Below, piece by piece: positions 17,278 through 24,048 of a stretch of 64,000 nucleotides of DNA. This DNA is from CAYVRJ01 sp964453645 (GTDB lineage: Bacteria; Bacillota; Clostridia; Christensenellales; JAWKQI01): NCBI GenBank assembly GCA_964453645.1, contig CAYVRJ010000005.1, positions 110,797 to 174,796 on the forward strand, read 5' to 3'. Under the pieces are notes generated by a model. It was not told the DNA's origin, made no database searches, and saw nothing but the letters and a program-made list of their open reading frames with translations. Position numbers and translations under genes: made by a program. Numbering within the stretch: position 1 is the stretch's first letter; each line of letters opens with the position of its first letter.

Positions 17278-18600
17278 TTACTCTGCATCGCCCTTCTTAG
17301 GCCGTGGGGTGAGCACAATGGGTGTCCCTGTGAAATCGAACGTCTTTCGCAAGTAATTTTCCAAATACCGCTTGTATGAAAAGTGCAAAAGCTCCACATC
17401 GTTTACAAACAATAAAAACTTTGGCGGACATACGTCCACTTGGGAAACGTAGTAGATGCGCAACCTTCGTCCGTTTTTGGAAGGAGGTTCGGATGCCGTG
17501 ATGGCTTCCCGCACACAGTCGTTTAACAGCCCGGTGGTGATGCGCTTCTTGGCATTATTTAACGCTTCGTTTGCTAAATCAAAGAGTTTACTCACCCGCT
17601 GGCCGTTTATTGCGCTTATATAACAAATATTCACGTAGGGTAAAAACTTGAATTCATCCCGTATCTTTTTTGTAAACTCGTTGGCGGTGTAGGTATCTTT
17701 GCTAATGAGATCCCACTTGTTCACAGCAATGACGCAGGGTTTACCCTCGCTCTCCACATATCCCGCAATTTTGAGATCCTGTTCGGTGATTCCCTCGCTG
17801 GCATCCAGCATACAAATCACCACGTCACTTCGGCTCACTGCGTTGAGGGAGCGGATCACGCTGTAGCGCTCGATGCTGTCGTGCTCGATTTTACCCTTCT
17901 TGCGCATGCCGGCAGTGTCGGTGATGGTGTAGAGAATTCCATCCTTTTCAAAGGGTGTGTCGATGGCATCTCGGGTGGTGCCCGCAATGTCGGTGACAAT
18001 GGAGCGCTCTTGGTTTAAAATCCTGTTCGCCAGCGAAGACTTCCCTGCATTTGGTTTGCCCACAATGGCAATTTTTATGCGCTCTTCTTCTTCCGCCTCT
18101 CCCTTTGGAAAGTGGGAGACCACGGCATCCAGCAGATCACCCAAACCCAACCCTTGAGAGGAGGAGATGGGAAACATGCTCTCAAACCCCAGTGCATAAA
18201 ACTCATAGGCACCCATTTCGTCCTTTAAGGTATCCGCCTTGTTTACAACGAGAATCACAGGTTTTTTTGTTCGGCGAAGCATCATCGCCACGTCGTGGTC
18301 TGCCCCGGTGAGCCCCTCTTTTGCATCGGTGAAAAATAAAATCACCTGTGCGGTTTCAATGGCGAGTTCCGCCTGCATCCGCATGTTAGAGAGGATAATT
18401 TCCTGGCTGTCCGGTTCAATTCCCCCTGTGTCGATGAGGGTGAAGGGAACGCCCACCCACTCTGCATCTCCATAAATGCGATCCCGGGTGACGCCGGGGA
18501 TATCGGCAACGATGGATATGCGATGCCCCACAATTCTATTGAAAAAGGTGGATTTTCCCACGTTGGGTCTGCCCACGATGGCCACCAATGGCTTGCTCAT
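17278..18600 (-). CDS. der: Ribosome-assembly GTPase Der (EngA)
   Basis: Tandem GTPase needed for 50S subunit maturation. Two G domains are visible: GRPNVGKST with DTGG and NKAD, then GKPNAGKSS with DTAG and NKWD, followed by a KH-like C-terminal domain ending TPIVLTPRPKKGDAE. Total 440 residues, normal. ATG at 18600 has AGGAG 5 bp upstream; the in-frame GTG at 18606 lacks such spacing. The gene starts immediately after the DUF512 gene stop. Confidence 0.96.
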   Translation of the reverse strand: MSKPLVAIVGRPNVGKSTFFNRIVGHRISIVADIPGVTRDRIYGDAEWVGVPFTLIDTGGIEPDSQEIILSNMRMQAELAIETAQVILFFTDAKEGLTGADHDVAMMLRRTKKPVILVVNKADTLKDEMGAYEFYALGFESMFPISSSQGLGLGDLLDAVVSHFPKGEAEEEERIKIAIVGKPNAGKSSLANRILNQERSIVTDIAGTTRDAIDTPFEKDGILYTITDTAGMRKKGKIEHDSIERYSVIRSLNAVSRSDVVICMLDASEGITEQDLKIAGYVESEGKPCVIAVNKWDLISKDTYTANEFTKKIRDEFKFLPYVNICYISAINGQRVSKLFDLANEALNNAKKRITTGLLNDCVREAITASEPPSKNGRRLRIYYVSQVDVCPPKFLLFVNDVELLHFSYKRYLENYLRKTFDFTGTPIVLTPRPKKGDAE

Positions 18601-18602
18601 CT

Positions 18603-19817
18603 TCACTCCTTAAGTAAATAATATTCGATTCCGTCTGTGTTTATTTGTATCTCCAATTGCTGTTCAATATCCGAAACAGTTAAATCGTCTAAGGTGAAAC
18701 CGTTTGCCGCAAACATAGCCGGGGGCAGCAGGAGAATATCTCCCAAGGGTTGTCCCTTGAGCTTTTGAATCACATCTTTTGCCGTGAGTAATCCCGCAAC
18801 GGTGATACTCTTGCCAAAAAATTCGTTTTCTATGGGATATACACGAAAGTCCATAGAAAGTTTTTCGTGCACGTTTTGCAAATACTGCTGCAAAAACGGT
18901 GCAAAATCCACGCTGGTGGCAAAACTCACAGTGCGGTGGGGTGCCAGGGCACATCGGCTCAAGGCATAGTCCGCTTCCCGTAGAGTTTGGGCGATTAACC
19001 CCACCCCGTTTTCAATTTGGCAAAAGTCTTCGTAATATTCATAGGAAGGGAGTTTTTGCCCCGCCTTAATATACAGCTCGTCCGATGCAAAAACAAAGGA
19101 CGTACCGTCCTTACTATACACCCTCTTTGCAAAGTTTTCAATAGCGCCAAGGGTGTCTGTTGCAACGTTCATATCTATTTCACATATTTGTGTAAGATTT
19201 CCACGGAACTGGGTCAGCCCCACGGGAACCACCGCCAAACTCCTGCAAACGGGGTGTAGGGAGTGGAGGTATTCCATGGTTTCCTGGAGCACTTCCCCGT
19301 CGTTAAACCCGGGGCACAACACCACTTGGGCGTGGAAGGTGATGCCCTTTTCATAAAACCGATTGAGGATGGGTTTGATATCGGGGGCAGAGGGGTTCCC
19401 CAGCATTTGTTTGCGCAAGGTTTCATCCACCGTGTGCACCGAAATGTACAGGGGATGGGCACACCTGTCATAGATTCGCTCTTCGTCGGTTAAGTTGGTG
19501 AGGGTCACGTAGTTGCCAAACAGCAGGGAGTGTCGCCAATCGTCGTCTTTAAAATAGAGGGTTTTACGCATACCCTTGGGCAGTTGGCTGACAAAACAGA
19601 AAATGCAGTTGTTTTTGCAGCACTTCACCGATAAATCGTCCTCAAAGGAAGCGTACATCAGTTCATGACCCGAAACGTTATGTACCGTCACTTCTCTCCC
19701 TCGGCGCAGGAGCACCACGTCCAGATTTTCCTGGGCTAAGAAAAAGGAGTAGTCGATGGTATCTTTTACTTCTTCGCCGTTTATGAACAGCAATTGATCG
19801 CCTTTTTTAATCTTCAT
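18603..19817 (-). CDS. DUF512 radical-SAM protein with N-terminal PDZ domain
   Basis: 404 residues from the chosen ATG. A PDZ-like N-terminus (MKIKKGDQLLFINGEEVKDTIDYSF) leads to a radical-SAM type cluster motif C-x3-C-x2-C (CKNNCIFC, within VKCCKNNCIFCFVSQLPKGM) and then the DUF512 region. The reaction is unknown. In Firmicutes the family is often next to der, as here, which hints at a link with ribosome assembly or tRNA/rRNA modification but does not prove it. The frame is open to 19967, yet a TTGACA-17-TTTAAT promoter at 19824-19852 would place transcription start at or beside the ATG at 19817, and no Shine-Dalgarno site is present, so I take 19817 as the start. Confidence 0.85.
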   Translation of the reverse strand: MKIKKGDQLLFINGEEVKDTIDYSFFLAQENLDVVLLRRGREVTVHNVSGHELMYASFEDDLSVKCCKNNCIFCFVSQLPKGMRKTLYFKDDDWRHSLLFGNYVTLTNLTDEERIYDRCAHPLYISVHTVDETLRKQMLGNPSAPDIKPILNRFYEKGITFHAQVVLCPGFNDGEVLQETMEYLHSLHPVCRSLAVVPVGLTQFRGNLTQICEIDMNVATDTLGAIENFAKRVYSKDGTSFVFASDELYIKAGQKLPSYEYYEDFCQIENGVGLIAQTLREADYALSRCALAPHRTVSFATSVDFAPFLQQYLQNVHEKLSMDFRVYPIENEFFGKSITVAGLLTAKDVIQKLKGQPLGDILLLPPAMFAANGFTLDDLTVSDIEQQLEIQINTDGIEYYLLKE

Positions 19818-19823
19818 GATTCT

Positions 19824-19852
19824 ATTAAAAGATATCGTCTTGAATTTGTCAA
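19824..19852 (-). promoter_or_regulatory. Promoter of the DUF512-der-plsY run, apparently giving a leaderless mRNA
   Basis: Minus strand TTGACA (19847-19852) and TTTAAT (19824-19829) with 17-bp spacing. The expected start of transcription, about 7 bp downstream of the -10 box, coincides with the ATG at 19817. Confidence 0.6.
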
Positions 19853-19888
19853 CGTTTTCAACGGTGTGCATAAAAAAATATTGCAACA

Positions 19889-19917
19889 TTGCAAAAATTG
19901 TTGAAATATGGTATATT
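19889..19917 (+). promoter_or_regulatory. Promoter of the holin-like toxin gene
   Basis: TTGCAA (19889-19894), a 17-bp spacer, and TATATT (19912-19917). It would give a 5' leader of about 60 nt before the small ORF. Confidence 0.7.
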
Positions 19918-19957
19918 GAATGGGTAGAGAGTGCACCTATGGTGGACGGTTGATGCT

Positions 19958-19979
19958 CCTCAATCACAAAAGATTGGGG
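19958..19979 (+). promoter_or_regulatory. 5' stem-loop that covers the toxin Shine-Dalgarno site
   Basis: CCTCAATC (19958-19965) pairs with GATTGGGG (19972-19979) around a 6-nt loop, with one G-U pair. The right arm includes most of the SD sequence GGGGGTGAT (19976-19984), so the site would be closed in the folded mRNA, as is known for type I toxin messages. Confidence 0.6.
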
Positions 19980-19987
19980 GTGATATG

Positions 19988-20077
19988 ATGGATTTTAGTT
20001 TAGCAGTGAATCTGCTGCAACTCCTAGTATCCGTTATCGCCTTAATCGTTGCAATCAAGCAGCGAAAGAACCGATAA
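19988..20077 (+). CDS. Holin-like small hydrophobic peptide, probable type I toxin
   Basis: A 29-residue ORF: MDFSLAVNLLQLLVSVIAL, then IVAIKQRKNR. It consists of one membrane-spanning helix followed by a basic tail, the layout of the putative holin-like toxins (Hol_Tox) and TxpA-like type I toxins of Firmicutes. GGGGGTGAT lies just upstream; an ATG at 19985 is in frame but too close to the SD. The gene has its own promoter, a 5' hairpin over the SD, a terminator at 20138-20170 and a perfect consensus promoter facing it from the other side. Together these make a coding role very likely, although the peptide is too short for sequence identity alone to be decisive. Toxicity is inferred. Confidence 0.8.
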   Translation: MDFSLAVNLLQLLVSVIALIVAIKQRKNR

Positions 20078-20165
20078 TAGCAAGAACAGCCGCCATAGTC
20101 CCTGAACGGCTGTTCTAAAATTTCCCATAATTTTCGGAGCAGACCGTTCACCCGGTGTGCTCTTT
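20078..20165 (-). ncRNA. Antisense RNA, probable type I antitoxin (3' end uncertain)
   Basis: A TTGACA-17-TATAAT promoter on the minus strand (20172-20200) should start an RNA near 20165 that runs back across the toxin mRNA 3' region. It contains a 10-bp perfect stem (20083-20092 with 20107-20116) and a 5' hairpin complementary to the toxin terminator. The end is not defined by a U-tract and may lie inside the toxin ORF. This convergent overlap is the known txpA/ratA-type plan. Confidence 0.6.
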
Positions 20166-20170
20166 ACGTT
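20138..20170 (+). terminator. Terminator of the toxin mRNA
   Basis: AGCAGACCG (20138-20146) pairs with CGGTGTGCT (20153-20161) at 8 of 9 positions and is followed by CTTTACGTTT. The same hairpin lies at the 5' end of the predicted antisense RNA. Confidence 0.55.
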
Positions 20171-20171
20171 T

Positions 20172-20200
20172 ATTATACAACTGGGCACTTCCAATGTCAA
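20172..20200 (-). promoter_or_regulatory. Consensus promoter of the antisense RNA
   Basis: Minus strand TTGACA (20195-20200), 17-bp spacer, TATAAT (20172-20177). It is an exact sigma-A consensus with no coding gene downstream on that strand for several hundred bp except the DUF512 gene, which has its own promoter. Confidence 0.8.
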
Positions 20201-20326
20201 CCAAGGACACAACAGGAAGCAACAAATTAGCATATTTATTTTTAAAAAAGTATATGTTATAATGATATGCGTATTGGTTTTACAAAAAATTATTGTTGAT
20301 AAAATTAGAACTCGTAAGGAGCAAAT

Positions 20327-21535
20327 ATGATTAGCAAAAAAAATGCACTTGTTTGGCTGACCATCATCACTGTCACCTGCTGTTTCATCACGTTTATGCT
20401 CACCTATTTTTTTGTGCGCAGCGAGCGCAACGCCGCAGGGGAGATATATATTTCCAACGACCAGTATAATCTTTTGATGCGCTACTCCGACTTAAACCAA
20501 GTGGAACAGATTGTTGAAAATTACTACTACGACGATACCAACCGAGATCAACTCTTGGAAGGGGCAAAGAAGGGGTTGGTGCGTTCACTCAACGATCCCT
20601 ATTCGGTATACTTCACCAAAGAGGAGTTTACCAGCCTGTTCGACAAGTTGGACGGCGTGTTCACCGGACTGGGTATCACCATTCTGCAAGACCGCACGGA
20701 CGGTGTGATCACCGTAAACCAAGTGTTTGCGGATTCTCCTGCATTTGAGGCGGATATCGCCCCGGGCGACAAAGTCATTGCGGTGAACGACGAGATCATT
20801 GTGGGGTTCAACACCGAGATGGCAGCCGAGAAGATGAGGGGGCCGGACGGCACCAAGGTAAAACTCACCGTAAAGCGGGGGGAGACCACTGCCGACAAGG
20901 TGCTCACCCGCAGACCGGTGGAGATCGACAAAGTGGCCTACACCATGGAGGACGACATCGGGTTTATCAGCATCTTTGAGTTTACGGGTAATTGTGCAGA
21001 AATGTTTGCAAAAGCCATTGAAGATATGAAGGCTGAGGAAGTGAAAGGGGTAGTCATCGACATTCGGGATAATCCGGGAGGACGGCTCACCTCCGTGAAA
21101 GAAATTGCCGACATGTTGCTGCCCGAGGGGAAAATTTTCTTCACCCGAGACAGGGCGGGGGAAGAAGTTGTGCAGGAATCGAACGCAGACTTTTGGGATA
21201 TACCCCTGGTGGTGCTAGTAAACGGGAATTCGGCTTCGGCATCGGAAATTTTAGCGGGTGCTGTGCAGGACTTTGGCCGGGGTAAAATCATTGGGGAGAC
21301 CACCTATGGCAAGGGTGTGGTGCAGGATATCATCTCCATTCCCGAGACGGGTGCAGGGGTTAAAATTACCACAGCGGTGTATTTAACGCCCAATGGCAGG
21401 ATGATCAACAAGATTGGCATTGTGCCCGACATTGAAGTGAAGTCCAATGCAAACTTTGTTCTGGAGCAAAATCCTGAGGATGACGTGCAGTTGCAAGAGG
21501 CCATTAAAGTATTAAAACAGCAAATAGGTTCATAA
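20327..21535 (+). CDS. ctpA: S41-family C-terminal processing peptidase
   Basis: Membrane-anchored serine protease that trims or degrades envelope proteins. Of 402 residues, about 9-30 form a membrane anchor, 100-190 a PDZ domain (GVFTGLGITI...FEADIAPGDKVIAVNDE), and the catalytic domain follows with GNSASASE (Ser near 302) and TTYGKG (Lys near 329), the Ser-Lys dyad of the family. ATG is preceded by AAGGAG. The 249 bp upstream hold the toxin-antitoxin locus and a TATAAT (20256-20261) that may belong to its own promoter. Confidence 0.93.
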   Translation: MISKKNALVWLTIITVTCCFITFMLTYFFVRSERNAAGEIYISNDQYNLLMRYSDLNQVEQIVENYYYDDTNRDQLLEGAKKGLVRSLNDPYSVYFTKEEFTSLFDKLDGVFTGLGITILQDRTDGVITVNQVFADSPAFEADIAPGDKVIAVNDEIIVGFNTEMAAEKMRGPDGTKVKLTVKRGETTADKVLTRRPVEIDKVAYTMEDDIGFISIFEFTGNCAEMFAKAIEDMKAEEVKGVVIDIRDNPGGRLTSVKEIADMLLPEGKIFFTRDRAGEEVVQESNADFWDIPLVVLVNGNSASASEILAGAVQDFGRGKIIGETTYGKGVVQDIISIPETGAGVKITTAVYLTPNGRMINKIGIVPDIEVKSNANFVLEQNPEDDVQLQEAIKVLKQQIGS

Positions 21536-21571
21536 TAAGCATATATTTAAACAAAGGAACGTGTGTTTATT

Positions 21572-21826
21572 ATGGAGACGAAAGTTGGGATTGTGGGAGT
21601 TGTGCTGGAAAACCCCAAGGTGACGGAGCCGCAGGTGGAGGAGGTTATTTCCAGATACGCATCGCACATTACGGGAAAGGCCAGCGTGCCCTATGGCGAT
21701 GAGTTTTCCACCATGGCATTAATTGTGAATATGGGGACAGATGCGTTGATTGATTTTACGGCTAGGTTGTATGATTTGGAGGGTGTGAGTGTGACCAGTG
21801 CCTTCACGCCCAAGACGCTATCGTAA
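21572..21826 (+). CDS. TM1266-type iron-only hydrogenase system putative regulator
   Basis: 84 residues with an ACT-like pattern: METKVGIVGVVLENPKV at the start and VPYGDEFSTMALIVNMGTD...GVSVTSAFTPK at the end, which matches the small ACT-domain family seen beside Fe-only hydrogenase maturation genes. No hydrogenase gene is present in this window. A GTG at 21563 is an alternative start. Downstream lie a partial R1 repeat and a terminator. Confidence 0.8.
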   Translation: METKVGIVGVVLENPKVTEPQVEEVISRYASHITGKASVPYGDEFSTMALIVNMGTDALIDFTARLYDLEGVSVTSAFTPKTLS

Positions 21827-21832
21827 GTAATT

Positions 21833-21902
21833 CCTTAGCAGGGCTCTGCCCTGCACCCGCAAGGGGGAATGATTCCCCCTTGACCCCTCTTATTAGGGGT
21901 CA
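21833..21902 (-). repeat. R1 palindromic repeat, copy 2 (partial)
   Basis: Only the right-hand part of the type I form is present, in minus orientation: GCAGGGCTCTGCCCTGC, then AAGGGGGAATGATTCCCCCTT, then GACCCCT/AGGGGTC. Between convergent genes (TM1266-type regulator and minE). Confidence 0.8.
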
Positions 21903-21909
21903 ATTTTTT
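21880..21909 (+). terminator. Rho-independent terminator formed by the end of R1 copy 2
   Basis: TTGACCCCT (21880-21888) pairs with AGGGGTCAA (21895-21903) and is followed by six T. It should end the ctpA-TM1266 transcript. Confidence 0.75.
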
Positions 21910-21955
21910 ATATAATTTAAAATAATAAAAAAGCAGCATAGTTGCTGCTTTTGAT

Positions 21956-22222
21956 TTAACAGTTTTTACCTAAATTTTTAACCCGAACAATAGGAATGTT
22001 GGCGATTAACCGAGTGCCGGTGCCCCCCGTGGGTGCGTTCACCCGGGAGATCTCAACGGCAAAATCCTTTTCGTCCACATCCACATAATTGGAGATCACG
22101 TTCATTATATCACGTTTAATAAGCTTCATCATATTGTTGTCGGGAGCATTGCCGTACCTGTCGTGTATGATCACCAGTTTGAGCCGCTCCCTGGCAACGA
22201 CGTTGCTCTTCTTGCTCTTCAT
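21956..22222 (-). CDS. minE: Cell division topological specificity factor MinE
   Basis: Stimulates the MinD ATPase and keeps the MinCD inhibitor away from mid-cell. The 88-residue protein has the anti-MinCD helix region ARERLKLVIIHDR and the dimerisation domain with DIMNVISNYVDVDEKDFAVEI. Gap to minD is 8 bp; the order minC-minD-minE is standard. Presence of MinE rather than DivIVA alone fits Clostridia. Confidence 0.94.
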   Translation of the reverse strand: MKSKKSNVVARERLKLVIIHDRYGNAPDNNMMKLIKRDIMNVISNYVDVDEKDFAVEISRVNAPTGGTGTRLIANIPIVRVKNLGKNC

Positions 22223-22230
22223 AGTCCCTC

Positions 22231-23016
22231 CTACTTCATTGCCCTGCGCTTTCTGAATAACTTGGGCGAATCATCGAGATCCAGCATGGGAACGTCTTCC
22301 CCCAATAACCTCTTGGCAATGTTGCGAAACGCTTGCCCCGCCAGCGAACGCTTGTCCGCCACTGCCGGTTCGCCCATGTTGGTGGAGCGAATAATCACCT
22401 CATCGTCGGGTACCACGCCGATTAAATCCAGCCCCAGCACTTCCAAGGTATCGTCGATATCCAGCATGTCCCCCCGACGCACCAAGTTGGGGCGTATACG
22501 GTTGATCAAAAGGGCAATATCGTCGATTTCGTTTGCCGCCAGCAAGCCGATAATCCGATCTGCGTCCCGCACCGAAGAAACCTCAGGCACCGTCACCACA
22601 ATGGCCGACTGAGCGCCTGCAATGGCATTCTTAAAACCTTGTTCGATGCCCGCGGGGCAGTCGATTAAAACAAAGTCGTATTCGTCCTTTAAATCGTCGA
22701 TGAGATCGCGCATCTGCTGGGGGGATACCGCCATTTTGTCCCGGGTCTGTGCGGCAGGCAGAAGGTATAACCCTTCAAACCGTTTATCCTTGATGATGGC
22801 TTGTTTTGGCCGGCAACTGCCTTCCACAACATCAACTAAATCATACACTATTCTGTTCTCTAAGCCAAGTACCACGTCCAAATTTCTAAGGCCGATATCG
22901 GTATCCATCAGGAGCACCCGGTTGCCGTTTAAAGCAAGGGCTGCGCCCAAATTTGCAACTGTGGTTGTTTTGCCCACTCCGCCTTTTCCCGAAGTGACAA
23001 CAATGACCTTCTCCAT
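22231..23016 (-). CDS. minD: Septum site-determining ATPase MinD
   Basis: ParA-type ATPase that brings MinC to the membrane. 261 residues: deviant Walker A motif SGKGGVGKTTT at the start, LLMDTDIGLRNLDVVLG, LIDCPAGIEQGFKNA (Walker B region), and an amphipathic C-terminal membrane-targeting helix (SPKLFRKRRAMK). GGAGG lies 5 bp upstream of the ATG at 23016; the in-frame TTG at 23028 is less likely. Confidence 0.96.
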   Translation of the reverse strand: MEKVIVVTSGKGGVGKTTTVANLGAALALNGNRVLLMDTDIGLRNLDVVLGLENRIVYDLVDVVEGSCRPKQAIIKDKRFEGLYLLPAAQTRDKMAVSPQQMRDLIDDLKDEYDFVLIDCPAGIEQGFKNAIAGAQSAIVVTVPEVSSVRDADRIIGLLAANEIDDIALLINRIRPNLVRRGDMLDIDDTLEVLGLDLIGVVPDDEVIIRSTNMGEPAVADKRSLAGQAFRNIAKRLLGEDVPMLDLDDSPKLFRKRRAMK

Positions 23017-23043
23017 ATATTCCTCCAAATGACAATGAAAAAT

Positions 23044-23724
23044 TTATACTCTGTTGATAACGATCTTATCTTCAAAAAGCGCTGCATATTCGGGAAAATC
23101 CGAATCTTCATCGGGAAAGATGGTTATCTTGGAACTAATGCGCAACTGCTTGGGGCGCAAGTTAATGGCCGTGATGATCACATCGCTGCGGCCCGTAGCG
23201 CCTGCGTGGGCTAAGCCCCGAAGGGTGCCCATAACGGCGATGTTTCCTCCAGCGATCAGCTCTGCACCGGGGTTCACATCCCCCAGAACAACAATATCGC
23301 CTTCGCACTCCAGCCTCTGGCCGCTGCGCACGGTTTTGCGCACAAAGATGGATTTTGCATCGAAATATTGAATGTTTTCCCGCTGATCTGCCATTTCCCC
23401 GGAAATATTGTTTTGTTTCTCCTCTTCAGGGGGTTGCGTCTGCTTTGCTTTTTCCCGTTTTTCGGGCTTTTCCTCTTTCTTTTTGGCGAAAAAAAGCTTG
23501 GAAATGCCGAACTGGTTTTTGAGCAGTGCACTCAATTTTTGACGCTCATCGGGGGTAAATTCCCTTCCGGCAATCTGACACTGAGGGGCGTAATCTCCGA
23601 TGAAGGATTTCATTTTTTCCATGCGAAGGGTTAACTCCGAGAGGATTGAATCAAATTCCACATTGTTGTTAACCATGATTTCGATTTTCTCATGGGATCT
23701 GCCCTTAACCGTCAAAATACTCAC
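23044..23724 (-). CDS. minC: Septum site-determining protein MinC
   Basis: Blocks FtsZ polymerisation away from mid-cell. 226 residues from a GTG start with GGAGA upstream (VSILTVKGRSHEKIEI). A weakly conserved N-terminal domain and a Lys/Glu-rich linker (residues about 90-120) lead to the beta-helical C-terminal domain with VRSGQRLECEGDIVVLGDVNPGAELIAGGNIAVMGTLRGLAHAGATG, which binds MinD. Upstream is a TTGCAA-17-TATAAT promoter. Confidence 0.93.
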   Translation of the reverse strand: MSILTVKGRSHEKIEIMVNNNVEFDSILSELTLRMEKMKSFIGDYAPQCQIAGREFTPDERQKLSALLKNQFGISKLFFAKKKEEKPEKREKAKQTQPPEEEKQNNISGEMADQRENIQYFDAKSIFVRKTVRSGQRLECEGDIVVLGDVNPGAELIAGGNIAVMGTLRGLAHAGATGRSDVIITAINLRPKQLRISSKITIFPDEDSDFPEYAALFEDKIVINRV

Positions 23725-23753
23725 TGTTCTCTCCGAAAACGCTATTATGTACA

Positions 23754-23782
23754 ATTATAATTTATTATTCGCACATTTGCAA
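23754..23782 (-). promoter_or_regulatory. Promoter of minCDE
   Basis: Minus strand TTGCAA (23777-23782) and TATAAT (23754-23759), 17 bp apart, about 30 bp upstream of the minC start. Confidence 0.7.
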
Positions 23783-23824
23783 GTATTTTATATAGCTTCA
23801 CACTTTGCACCATATTGTTTGTTC

Positions 23825-24013
23825 GGGGTTCCACCCCAAACCCCACCAAAGGGTATTTTTGAAAAAAAACCCTTTGGAAACCCAAAAACTTCTTGTCGCA
23901 AAGCGAACGCTTTGCTAGGGTATTGTATATAAGATATTAGCAAAAGCGTTCGCTTTTGCGTTAAGAGGGGTCAAGGGGGAATCATTCCCCCTTGCGGGCG
24001 TGGGTAGAGCCCA
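23825..24013 (+). repeat. R1 palindromic repeat, copy 3 (type I right end)
   Basis: Blocks in order: GGGGTTCCACCCC hairpin, CCAAAGGGTATTTT...AAACCCTTTGG hairpin, GCAAAGCGAACGCTTTGC, GCAAAAGCGTTCGCTTTTGC, AAGGGGGAATCATTCCCCCTT, TGGGTAGAGCCCA. It fills the 294-bp gap between minC and the CARDB-type gene, with its right end at the latter's 3' side. Confidence 0.85.
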
Positions 24014-24044
24014 TAAAAAAACGGGAGACGTGTTGTCTCCCGTT
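24014..24044 (-). terminator. Terminator downstream of the CARDB-type gene
   Basis: On the minus strand ACGGGAGAC and GTCTCCCGT (24021-24029, 24035-24043) form a 9-bp stem followed by seven T (24014-24020). Confidence 0.85.
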
Positions 24045-24048
24045 GAAC

